Assembly: GCA_020848035.1 (NCBI GenBank)
Contig: JADLAX010000051.1
Location: forward strand, 1-64,000
Source: Anaerolineae bacterium
GTDB taxonomy: Bacteria > Chloroflexota > Anaerolineae > Promineifilales > Promineifilaceae
DNA: 64,000 nucleotides
Direction: 5' to 3'
Part shown: positions 8,418 to 16,108 of the stretch, in pieces
How the letters are laid out: each line of letters opens with the position of its first letter
Numbering within the stretch: the first letter of the stretch is position 1
Notes under the pieces: generated by a model
The model's database searches: none
What the model saw: only the letters and a program-made list of their open reading frames with translations
What the model was told of the DNA's origin: nothing
Program-made: the position numbers and the translations under genes

Positions 8418-9041
8418 CTAAACCCTTGCGGCAATAACCATCGTAAACGTGGCAATAAACCAGTGAATCAACCACGGGTATATGAAGGACTCTGACTGCC
8501 ACGCCACAAAACCAAAGCCCGCCCCGCCAAAAATTGTGCTCAATGTTTCTACTTCCGGCTTGCCCAAATGCATAAAGGCAAAGGGCACTGCCTGCAAAAA
8601 GATGGCCGCTCCCGGCCCAAACTCGCGGGCAAAAGCAAACAACATCACCCCCCGCCAGATAAATTCCCAGCCAAACAAATCCAGCCCATTTAGATAAATA
8701 ATGCGCCAGACTTCCTGCGGTGCACGAGCCTGATAATACTGCGCCATGCTTGGCTGGCGGGCCACAAAAAACAAAATGATGGCCATCGCCGTACAGGCAC
8801 CCACCACCCAGGCCAACCCCGTCTGCCATTTGCCAATTCTAAAGCCATACTCTGCCGGTGACTCACGGAAGATAACCAAAATGACCAGCATGGGAATGAC
8901 AAAATACCAGATCATGCGGTCATACGCCTTGGTGCTGGTGATTTTGTGCCCGTAATAATCCAGCATCGGCACCACCGTGCCCAGGATGATCAGAAACGTT
9001 ATTTTTAAGTCAAACTGCACACCGCCAATTGTCACACGCAT
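8418..9041 (-). CDS. CPBP family intramembrane protease-like protein
   Basis: The 207-residue integral membrane protein has about six to seven hydrophobic segments. Motif 1 of the CPBP/Abi family is seen as WEFIWRG, where the usual first Glu of EExxxR is Trp. Motif 2 is intact as FAFMHLG (FxxxH). A third region has WLIHWFIATFT. Active members cleave substrates in the membrane by a glutamate/histidine metal site, so the missing Glu makes activity uncertain. Ribosome site AGGAG lies just before the ATG at 9041; the in-frame GTG at 9035 has better spacing and may be the true start. The stop is 1-2 bases from the methyltransferase start, which suggests translational coupling. Confidence 0.75.
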   Translation of the reverse strand: MRVTIGGVQFDLKITFLIILGTVVPMLDYYGHKITSTKAYDRMIWYFVIPMLVILVIFRESPAEYGFRIGKWQTGLAWVVGACTAMAIILFFVARQPSMAQYYQARAPQEVWRIIYLNGLDLFGWEFIWRGVMLFAFAREFGPGAAIFLQAVPFAFMHLGKPEVETLSTIFGGAGFGFVAWQSESFIYPWLIHWFIATFTMVIAARV

Positions 9042-9210
9042 TCTCCTGCCATCATTCGAGTTGTTTATAGGTAAGCGCTCAACCCTACCTGGAGCAAGGG
9101 CATCGCCTCGGCGCTGCCAATCTTTCTCCCCGCACGGAGCGCGCAGGCCCCTCGTGCGGAATATCAGAAGGGAGTGTTACTTCCTGAACCGGGGATTATA
9201 GCAAAAAAAA

Positions 9211-9230
9211 GCCCGACCTGACGGTCGGGC
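9211..9230 (-). terminator. Rho-independent terminator after the SWIM gene
   Basis: A perfect 8-bp stem (GCCCGACC/GGTCGGGC) with a TGAC loop is followed, read on the minus strand, by an uninterrupted run of eight T. It lies about 30 bases beyond the stop of the SWIM protein gene at 9262 and separates it from the CPBP gene. Confidence 0.9.
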
Positions 9231-9261
9231 ATTGCTTTCAATTTTGTTATAAGGTGTTTAC

Positions 9262-9507
9262 TTAGGCAACGGAGGGTTGGCCAAGCATTTCGCCCAACAC
9301 GCGCTCAATGGCCATGGTGTGGCTGCAGTAACCACGACTGTGAAAGAAGCTGCAATCGCAATCCCAGTGGCCAGCATCGTACTTAATGTTGTGCACGCCA
9401 CCGCTGTCCCCTTCAAGACGGACAGTAAAAGTGTCAAAACTGAACCGTTCGGGTTCTTGTGCATAGAATTTCGACTTCTCAATCTTTCCGATCATTCCAT
9501 AGTCCAT
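9262..9507 (-). CDS. small SWIM zinc-finger protein
   Basis: The 81-residue protein ends in a SWIM-type zinc-binding pattern, CDCSFFHSRGYCSH (CxC...CxH), preceded by beta-rich sequence with YDAGHWDC. SWIM domains bind nucleic acid or protein and are usually parts of larger proteins such as SWI2/SNF2 helicases or transposases. Here the domain stands nearly alone. An ATG at 9507 with GGAG about 11 bases upstream and a strong terminator after the stop suggest a real single-gene unit. Its function is unknown. Confidence 0.8.
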   Translation of the reverse strand: MDYGMIGKIEKSKFYAQEPERFSFDTFTVRLEGDSGGVHNIKYDAGHWDCDCSFFHSRGYCSHTMAIERVLGEMLGQPSVA

Positions 9508-9567
9508 AATTTTTTACACTCCTCTCTGCTAAGGGTTTAAGGGACTTCCGGTTAATAGAAATAAAAA

Positions 9568-9588
9568 ACGCACGCAAAATGCGTGCGT
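9568..9588 (-). terminator. Rho-independent terminator of the large sensor kinase gene
   Basis: The stem ACGCACGC/GCGTGCGT (loop AAAAT) is followed on the minus strand by TTTTTTATTT. It lies about 145 bases beyond the kinase stop at 9734 and upstream of the SWIM gene. The 226-base gap holds no other recognisable feature. Confidence 0.8.
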
Positions 9589-9733
9589 CGTGGGCTGAAT
9601 TTGGTTTTGTCTACCGATGATGTTGTAACTTTATCATCCATGCTCCAAGTATAACGAACAACCTATTGATGTCAATAAGACCAGACGGCCGATTTACCAA
9701 TTTTTAAGTAACAAAAATCACAAATTAGAAACG

Positions 9734-12700
9734 CTACGAAGCTGCCTGGGGAATGGTGAACTGGAACGCCGTGCCTTCCCCTAGCTTGCTCTCCACCCAA
9801 ATCTCGCCGCCGTGCAGCTCGATGATACCTTTGGTAATGGACAGCCCCAGCCCGGTGCCCTTCGCCTGGCGAATGTTGGGGTCTTCAGAGCGGAAAAACT
9901 TGGTAAACAACCTCTCCAAATCAGCTTCGGCAATGCCGTAGCCGTTGTCTTTGACACAGCACCACACCATCGCCTGCATCTCGCCCGTGTCTTCGTCGGC
10001 CACCATGCGCGGCATAAAGCTAACGTTGACGTCGGTGTCGGGCGGTGAATATTTGCAGGCGTTGCTCAGCAGGTTGGTAAGCACCTGCACCATGCGCCCC
10101 TTATCGGCCATGATGGGGGGCAGTTCATCGGGCATTTGCAGATGCACCCGAATGCCTTTCTCGTCGCACAGCCCTTTCACGGTCTGCATCGTCTCATTCA
10201 CGACGTTGACAAAGGAAGTGGGCGACAGTTCGATGTGCAGCACACCGGTCTCGATGCGGGAAATGTCGGTGAGGTCCTGAATTTGCTGGCTCATGCGCCG
10301 GATGTTGGCCGCCATGATTTCCAGGAAGTTGCGCTGCTGCTCGCTCAGTTCGCCCGTCATGCCCGAGAGGAGCAGGTCAGTGTAGCCGCGCAGCGAAGTC
10401 ATGGGTGTTTTCAGCTCATGGGAGACCATCGAAACAAATTCAGACTTGGCCTGGTTGGCTTCGTTGACCTTGTCGTAAAGGATGGCGTTGGCAATAGCGG
10501 CGGCGGCGTGGTTGGTAATGCGTACGGCCGTTTGCAAATCGTCCTCGCTGTATTTCCCTATCACGTCACTCTCGATGGCAATCACGCCAATCAGCTCCTG
10601 CTTGTTGATAAACGGCAGCGTCATCTGCGCGTGGGTGTTGAAGTTGGCCGCAATGTAGCGCGACTCCTCGTGCACGTTAGGCGCATTGTGCGGCTGGCCC
10701 GAGTGGATCACCTGGCCAATCAACCCCTTGTCCGCCCCAATCTTCGACTCGTCAAACGTCTCGTCGTAGCCCTGGGCCACCACCCGGTAAACTTCCCGGG
10801 CTTCGTTCACCAACACAATCGAGCCAGCCACCCCCTGGTAAATGCTCAACATCCGGCTGAGGGTCAGATTAAGCACGTGGTCTAAATCCAGCGTCGTGCT
10901 TAAATCACGATCCAGCTGTTGGAGGAGCGATAGTTCATCAACGCTTTTTTGCAGCGCCTCGTCGGTTTGGGCCAGCAGGCGGGCATTTTCCATGGCCACC
11001 ACTGCCTGCCCGGCAAAAGCGGTCAGCAAACTCTGGTCTTCCAGGCTAAACTCAATGCCGTTGCGCTTGTTGATGACTTGCAGCACGCCCAGCACGGTGG
11101 TTTGCCGCACCAGCGGCACGGTGAGGATCGACTGCGAGCTAAAGTCAGACCCGGCATCTACGGCCGAAAACCAGCGTTCGTCTTCCTGCACCCGGTTGGA
11201 AATGATGGCGCGGCCGGTTTGGGCGGCCGTTCCCGCCAGACCCGCCCCCAAGGGCAAACGCCGCCCCACCAAGCCGTTGCTGGCCGGGCCACGAGCCACG
11301 CGGAACTCCAGCTCGCCGTTTTCCTCGCGGGAAATCATGAAGGTGCCCGCTTCTGTGTCCAGCAGCTCAATGGCTTTGTCCAGGATCAGCTCCAGCAGCG
11401 GGTCCAGTTCCTTGGTGGCGGCCAGCGAAAAGGTGACCTCGTTCATAATCTCAAGCTGCTGGGCGCGCTCCTGCAGCCGCTTGTTGGTGTCGATGCGCTC
11501 CAGGGCTGTGGCGGTGCGGTCGGCAAAAACGGTAAAGAGCTGCTGCTGCCGGGCGCGGATTTTGTAGGCTGGATCGCGGTAGTAGGTGTGAATGGCACCC
11601 AGGGTATCGGCCCCGGCATTCAGCGGCGCGGCGATCCAGGAACGGCCGTATTCATCTTCCTTCACCACCATCTGCCCCATGTTGATCACCTGGTGGATGG
11701 ACGGATCGGTCACCAGCCTGGTAGCACCTTCCTTGTTTTCGTAACGCTCGCCGTCTTCCAGGTAAAACACGGTGTAAATTTGCTTGGTAGCCTTGTCGCG
11801 CAGGGAAATAAAGAAGTCGTTGATCCCCAGCAGGCGCTGGAAGTTGGTAAACACCAGCTCCAGCAGCGCGTCGAAATCGATGGTGAAGTTAAGCGCCTGG
11901 GAAAACTGGCTCAACATGTCCAGCTCGGCAACGCGCGTCTCCAGCCGCCGGATCACGTTGGCCCGCTCCAGGCCAATTAACGATTGATCCACCAGCGAGC
12001 TGATGTAGTTGATTTCCGCCGGGCGGAAGTGCTGCCGGTTTTGCTTGGGTGAAAGGGACAGCCAGCCGAGCAGCTCACGGCCGTTGTTGATGGGCACCAA
12101 AACGGCCGCATTTAACGCCTGCACCGCTTCCGTCTGGCCTGCCAGCGAATCTGGCCAGGCTCGTTCCTCGGTCAGGTCAATGGGGCCGTTGGTCTGGCTC
12201 ATGTAGGCCACCAGCGGCGATTCCACGCTGAGCCGCCCCGAAGCATGGTTGTTATGGCTGGCAAAATAGTTCATCTGCGCATCGGGCAAAAAGAGGTATG
12301 GCGCAGCGTCTGGCACGCCAGAGGCAACGTATTTAAGCAGGGTATTGGCCACCTGGTCGGTGTTTACGGCCGTTGTCAATGCCCGGTTATAGGCCCGCAG
12401 CAGCTTGTCCAGCGCTACCGGCTCGCGGAAGAAGAGCTGGTCGATAGCCTCTTGCAGCCGACTCCGCAGCGGATTAAAGACCAGAACCAGCAAGACGATA
12501 AAAACCGACAGCACAACGGGATTGTCAATCACCGTGCCAAACGTGTTGCTCAGGCCAACCGCCACCAGCACAAAAGCAGCCAACACCAGGCCCGTCATGA
12601 GGACGTAAGAGATGGACCGGCGCATAATCTGGTCTACGTCCAGCAGCCGGTAACGAATGATGGTATAGGCAATGGCCAGCGGATAAATGACCAGTGGCGG

Positions 12701-13693
12701 CAGGTAAAATGCCGTAGGCAGCCAGGCCACATCGATCATTTGCGAGGCGGGAATAAAAAAGAGGACCAGCGGCGTGAAGGCAATCAGGCTGCCCAGCAGG
12801 ATGATGCGCGCCTGCTGCCGCACCAGCGGCGAGGGAGACCAGCCGCCCCGGTACGCCATGAGCGCCAGGGAAAGGAGGATCGCCAGCCCGTTGAGCAAAA
12901 ACAGGGTACGCCAGGGAATGGCGTAATACCAGGCATTGGCCTCGTTGTAGAGCCAGATTTGCGCCCAGATGCCTGCGGCCACCCCCGGCAGCAGCAGCAG
13001 CCACTTGCTGCGCGGGTAGCGGATAACAAAATTCATTTCATGGGGAAAAACGGCCGCTAACCACACACTCAACCCCGGCGTCAGCGCCAGCGCCAGCAGC
13101 CAGATGCGGGCAAATTGGTGGGAGGTGAGTAAGTTAAACAAGGAACCCACCGCCAGCGCAGCCAGCCCCATAAACAGGGCAAATACCTGGGCCGACTCCG
13201 CCTTGGGCCGCACCGAAAAGGTCCAGATGCCAATGACAAACATGATGAAGCCCGTGAGGTAGAAAAGGCCAAAATGATTCCACAGGCTCAGGTAAGTTAG
13301 CGGAATGACGGGCAGTTCGACTACGCGTTCTGGTTCGGGAAAGTTCGGCTCGATGTCGATGCCGGGCGGCGGCTGGACCAACGTCAGGCTGACCAGATCG
13401 CCGGTTTGTTTGCCTTCCAGGGTAGCCAGAAATTGCTCGATGGTAGTGACAGGTTGGTTATCAACGGCCGTAATCCGATCCGGGTAACCCACCAGCCGAT
13501 CCTCACCCTGGCTGGGCCACGACGGTTCACCGGAATCATTGATTACCAGGTTGGGGTCAACAAAGAAGCCAAGAAAGGGGGTTTGCGCCCAGCTTAGCGC
13601 GGTAAACGGCAGCAGAATGTACAGGATGCTGCCAACCATCAGCAACAGTCCTACCAAACCGACCCGGAAATGGCTATAGCGTTCCGCTGTCAC
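9734..13693 (-). CDS. large membrane sensor histidine kinase (PDZ-like, 7TM-like, four GAF, HisKA, HATPase)
   Basis: The 1319-residue protein starts with a membrane segment (about 10-35). A PDZ-like extracytoplasmic stretch follows at about 50-130, and then roughly seven to eight hydrophobic helices (135-415). After FFREP a cytoplasmic part carries four successive GAF-like domains (about 425-580, 595-745, 765-920, 935-1080). The kinase core follows: H-box SMVSHELKTP with His at about 1092, N-box LTNLLSNACKYSPP, G1 DNGYGI and G2 GTGLGLSI. It should autophosphorylate and pass phosphate to a response regulator, but none is encoded beside it. The GTG at 13693 has AAAGG about 10 bases upstream. 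Multiple GAF domains suggest integration of several small ligands; none can be named. Confidence 0.88.
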   Translation of the reverse strand: MTAERYSHFRVGLVGLLLMVGSILYILLPFTALSWAQTPFLGFFVDPNLVINDSGEPSWPSQGEDRLVGYPDRITAVDNQPVTTIEQFLATLEGKQTGDLVSLTLVQPPPGIDIEPNFPEPERVVELPVIPLTYLSLWNHFGLFYLTGFIMFVIGIWTFSVRPKAESAQVFALFMGLAALAVGSLFNLLTSHQFARIWLLALALTPGLSVWLAAVFPHEMNFVIRYPRSKWLLLLPGVAAGIWAQIWLYNEANAWYYAIPWRTLFLLNGLAILLSLALMAYRGGWSPSPLVRQQARIILLGSLIAFTPLVLFFIPASQMIDVAWLPTAFYLPPLVIYPLAIAYTIIRYRLLDVDQIMRRSISYVLMTGLVLAAFVLVAVGLSNTFGTVIDNPVVLSVFIVLLVLVFNPLRSRLQEAIDQLFFREPVALDKLLRAYNRALTTAVNTDQVANTLLKYVASGVPDAAPYLFLPDAQMNYFASHNNHASGRLSVESPLVAYMSQTNGPIDLTEERAWPDSLAGQTEAVQALNAAVLVPINNGRELLGWLSLSPKQNRQHFRPAEINYISSLVDQSLIGLERANVIRRLETRVAELDMLSQFSQALNFTIDFDALLELVFTNFQRLLGINDFFISLRDKATKQIYTVFYLEDGERYENKEGATRLVTDPSIHQVINMGQMVVKEDEYGRSWIAAPLNAGADTLGAIHTYYRDPAYKIRARQQQLFTVFADRTATALERIDTNKRLQERAQQLEIMNEVTFSLAATKELDPLLELILDKAIELLDTEAGTFMISREENGELEFRVARGPASNGLVGRRLPLGAGLAGTAAQTGRAIISNRVQEDERWFSAVDAGSDFSSQSILTVPLVRQTTVLGVLQVINKRNGIEFSLEDQSLLTAFAGQAVVAMENARLLAQTDEALQKSVDELSLLQQLDRDLSTTLDLDHVLNLTLSRMLSIYQGVAGSIVLVNEAREVYRVVAQGYDETFDESKIGADKGLIGQVIHSGQPHNAPNVHEESRYIAANFNTHAQMTLPFINKQELIGVIAIESDVIGKYSEDDLQTAVRITNHAAAAIANAILYDKVNEANQAKSEFVSMVSHELKTPMTSLRGYTDLLLSGMTGELSEQQRNFLEIMAANIRRMSQQIQDLTDISRIETGVLHIELSPTSFVNVVNETMQTVKGLCDEKGIRVHLQMPDELPPIMADKGRMVQVLTNLLSNACKYSPPDTDVNVSFMPRMVADEDTGEMQAMVWCCVKDNGYGIAEADLERLFTKFFRSEDPNIRQAKGTGLGLSITKGIIELHGGEIWVESKLGEGTAFQFTIPQAAS

Positions 13694-13732
13694 AAATAGA
13701 AAACCTTTCAGACGTCAATAACCGAGGCGTTT

Positions 13733-16063
13733 TTACGGTTGAACACGGATATCCGACAATAATAAGCGATCATCAATATAGTGTCCATCCTCGGCTACAA
13801 TATTCTGCGGGGCTTTTGTTACCGCGTCAATTAATGCCACGTGAATACTGTAAGAACCGGGAGCCAGGGCCGGGTCCAGCCGCAAAGAATGCCCATCAAC
13901 CACCAGCTGGCCATCTTGCCAATGGCTGGTGGGGGCGGCGGTGGGAGGTGAAACGGCCGTTACCAACGCTGGCTGCCAATCGGGGCAGGGCAGCGGGCAC
14001 AGGGCCACTTCGACCAGGTAATCCGGCGGCGCATCGCGCAGCGCCTCCCAGTAGAGCGTGATTTCCAGCGTGTCACCCGGCGCGAGGACCCGTTTGTTGT
14101 ACTCGTACCCCGTCAGGCGGAGGTCGTTGAAAAAGTTTTGGTTGAGCAAATTGGGGAACGACTGGCCAGCCTCGCGCCAATTGTCCACTTCGGCGATGGC
14201 GACAGTTCCCAGCGGCAGGGCATCGCCCACAAAACTGCCTGCGGCGTCGGCAATGCCCAGCCGGTAGCTGTTTTCCCCCGGCGCGTAGAGGCCGATGCTG
14301 AGTTCGGCCGTTCCCGGCGTATACATTGTCTCGCTGGCGTGCAGCCGAATCGACTCGACAAAGCGGTCGCCGGGCTGCCACTGGCTGCTGGGGAAGTTGC
14401 CCAGGCCTGGATGGGTGTCGCGTTGGGCAATCAGCGTGCCGGTTGCCGCATCAGTTAGATGGACAAAAAGCAAAAAGTTGCCCGGCGGCTGGTTAATCAC
14501 TTCCCAGTACAAATCAAGCGTGAGATAGCCGCCCGGTTGCAGCGTCGTGTCGTCCAACTCGTAGCCGCGCAAGATGACGAAGCTGTCGAACTGGGCGTGG
14601 GTGGGGTTGGGCACGGCCGTCTCCGCTGCAAACGGTTCAGGCCGGGCAAAAGCTGCCGCCAGGTAGCCAAAAATGGCGACGATGGTGAGGGTGGCCATTC
14701 CCACGTTCACCACTGCGGCCAAAACGGCCGTCGGTTTTGACCCTCCCACCCAATCAGCCCAGGCGGACAGGCCATAAAAGGTGAGCAGCGCCAGCGCAGG
14801 CAGCGCCGGGAAGAAAAAGCGCCCCATTGCCCCGGCTGGGCTGACCAGCAGGTAGTTGAACACGACGGCAAAAAAGAGGATGACGTCGAGGGCGAGTAAA
14901 AGGAGGGGGAAGATTGACCCCCACCCTGGCCCTCCCCCTGGGAGGGGGAGGGAAAAAAGCCCCCTCTCCCTGGAGGGAGAGGGCTGGGGTGAGGGTGAAA
15001 ACGGCAAAACCCGCAACCCCAACCCCAACAGCCCAATTCCCACCAACCAGCCCAGGCCGCTGTAGATGCCATCGGGCAAGGGAACCTGGCCATAGCCAAA
15101 GCGGCCCCACAGGCTGGTCCAGGTGTAGGGCAGCTCAAAGATGGCCACGCCCCAGCTCTCGGCGGGGTTACGCACGCCCCACAGCTCGGTGAGGCGCTCG
15201 AAGCCGGTGGGTTCGCCGTACAAAATCTGGTTGCGCCCAAACCACCAGCCCGCCAGCAGCAGGGTAAAGGCGGCGATGAGCAGATTGGCTTCCCACCACA
15301 GCCGCCACTGCTTTTTGCGCCAGGCGGTCCAGGTGACGGCCGTTTCAATCACCAACGCCACTGCCGCCAGGTTAAATTTGCTCATCAGGGCCACGCCAAA
15401 CAGCACGCCCAGCCAGATGCCCCAGCGGCGCGACAGCCCGGTGTCTGACTGCACCAGTTGGACGCTAGCCACGAGAACGGCCGTCCCGCTCAGCGCGGCA
15501 ATCACATCGTTATTGATCGACCCGGCCATGTAGACAAACATCGGGTTAAAGGCGACAAAAGCTGCCGCGCCGACGGCGAGAGACGGCCGTTTGGGCCACA
15601 ACAGCCGCCCCAGCAGCCAGGTCAGGTACACCACCCCCGCGCCAAGCAGCACGTTTAAGCCGCGCACGATGTGGGCCGCCAATGCCTCACCCGTCCAGGG
15701 GAACGCTTCGGCGGCGGTGTGCAGGTATTGGTTTTTGTTGTCGTCGCCCACTTCCCAGTAGCGGTACTGCCAGAACGGATTGTCCTCCAGCGTGGTGCAG
15801 ACGGGCTTGCCGGTATCGACCCAAAACGTGGCGGCTGCCCCGAGCACGTAAAACAGGGGGGGGTGGTGCCCTTGAGCACTGCACCCCACGCCCTGCACCG
15901 GCAGGCTTTGCTGCTGAATGATGTGCTGCACAAAGCGGTAATGGCGCAGCTCGTCCGTGGCCTCAAACAGCGGGTTAATGACGCTGGACGCAAAAGACAG
16001 CATGACAAACGCCAGCACAATCAGGGCGATGGGTTGTTTGGTCCAGGCGATTGTCTTTGTCAC
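13733..16063 (-). CDS. GT-C membrane glycosyltransferase (family 39-like) with C-terminal beta module
   Basis: The 776-residue protein has about ten to twelve hydrophobic helices in residues 15-480. Near the first loop is an acidic motif, FEATDELRH, followed by GHHPPLFYVLG. This resembles the GT39/ArnT-type lipid-linked sugar transferases, where the first-loop acid is catalytic. The C-terminal 280 residues form an extracytoplasmic beta-rich region with a module shared with three neighbours (see findings). An in-frame segment at about 14908-15000 encodes a Pro/Ser/Arg/Gly-rich loop (FSPSPQPSPSRERG) that is the translation of a known type of intergenic repeat. I chose the GTG at 16063 because GGAG precedes it; an upstream TTG lies inside a palindromic repeat. 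The acceptor and sugar are unknown. Confidence 0.8.
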   Translation of the reverse strand: MTKTIAWTKQPIALIVLAFVMLSFASSVINPLFEATDELRHYRFVQHIIQQQSLPVQGVGCSAQGHHPPLFYVLGAAATFWVDTGKPVCTTLEDNPFWQYRYWEVGDDNKNQYLHTAAEAFPWTGEALAAHIVRGLNVLLGAGVVYLTWLLGRLLWPKRPSLAVGAAAFVAFNPMFVYMAGSINNDVIAALSGTAVLVASVQLVQSDTGLSRRWGIWLGVLFGVALMSKFNLAAVALVIETAVTWTAWRKKQWRLWWEANLLIAAFTLLLAGWWFGRNQILYGEPTGFERLTELWGVRNPAESWGVAIFELPYTWTSLWGRFGYGQVPLPDGIYSGLGWLVGIGLLGLGLRVLPFSPSPQPSPSRERGLFSLPLPGGGPGWGSIFPLLLLALDVILFFAVVFNYLLVSPAGAMGRFFFPALPALALLTFYGLSAWADWVGGSKPTAVLAAVVNVGMATLTIVAIFGYLAAAFARPEPFAAETAVPNPTHAQFDSFVILRGYELDDTTLQPGGYLTLDLYWEVINQPPGNFLLFVHLTDAATGTLIAQRDTHPGLGNFPSSQWQPGDRFVESIRLHASETMYTPGTAELSIGLYAPGENSYRLGIADAAGSFVGDALPLGTVAIAEVDNWREAGQSFPNLLNQNFFNDLRLTGYEYNKRVLAPGDTLEITLYWEALRDAPPDYLVEVALCPLPCPDWQPALVTAVSPPTAAPTSHWQDGQLVVDGHSLRLDPALAPGSYSIHVALIDAVTKAPQNIVAEDGHYIDDRLLLSDIRVQP
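14908..15000. repeat. in-frame 'CCCTCTCCC' repeat inside a GT-C gene
   Basis: The stretch contains CCCTGGAGGGAGAGGG and inverted G/C-rich arms. The related 'ccctccccctgggaggggg' lies just before it. The whole is read through as a low-complexity loop between transmembrane helices of the GT-C protein at 13733-16063. This sequence type is otherwise typical of intergenic space. Confidence 0.75.
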
Positions 16064-16078
16064 ATAATTCTCCACACC

Positions 16079-16107
16079 GTAGAGACGTTGCAATGCAACG
16101 TCTCTAC
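16079..16107. repeat. perfect palindromic repeat GTAGAGACGTTGCA-A-TGCAACGTCTCTAC
   Basis: Two 14-base arms are exact complements around a single A. The element fills almost the whole 45-base gap between two co-directional GT-C genes. The form is that of the 'GTAGAGACGTTGCA' palindrome known as a dispersed element in several phyla (recalled, not searched). It has no T-run and may modulate the transcript rather than end it. Confidence 0.85.
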
Positions 16108-16108
16108 T

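Noticed and set aside
16064..16093. Upstream TTG start for the GT-C gene at 13733-16063
   Set aside because: The TTG lies within the palindromic repeat 16079-16107 and would give residues unlike the family; a GTG at 16063 with GGAG fits better.
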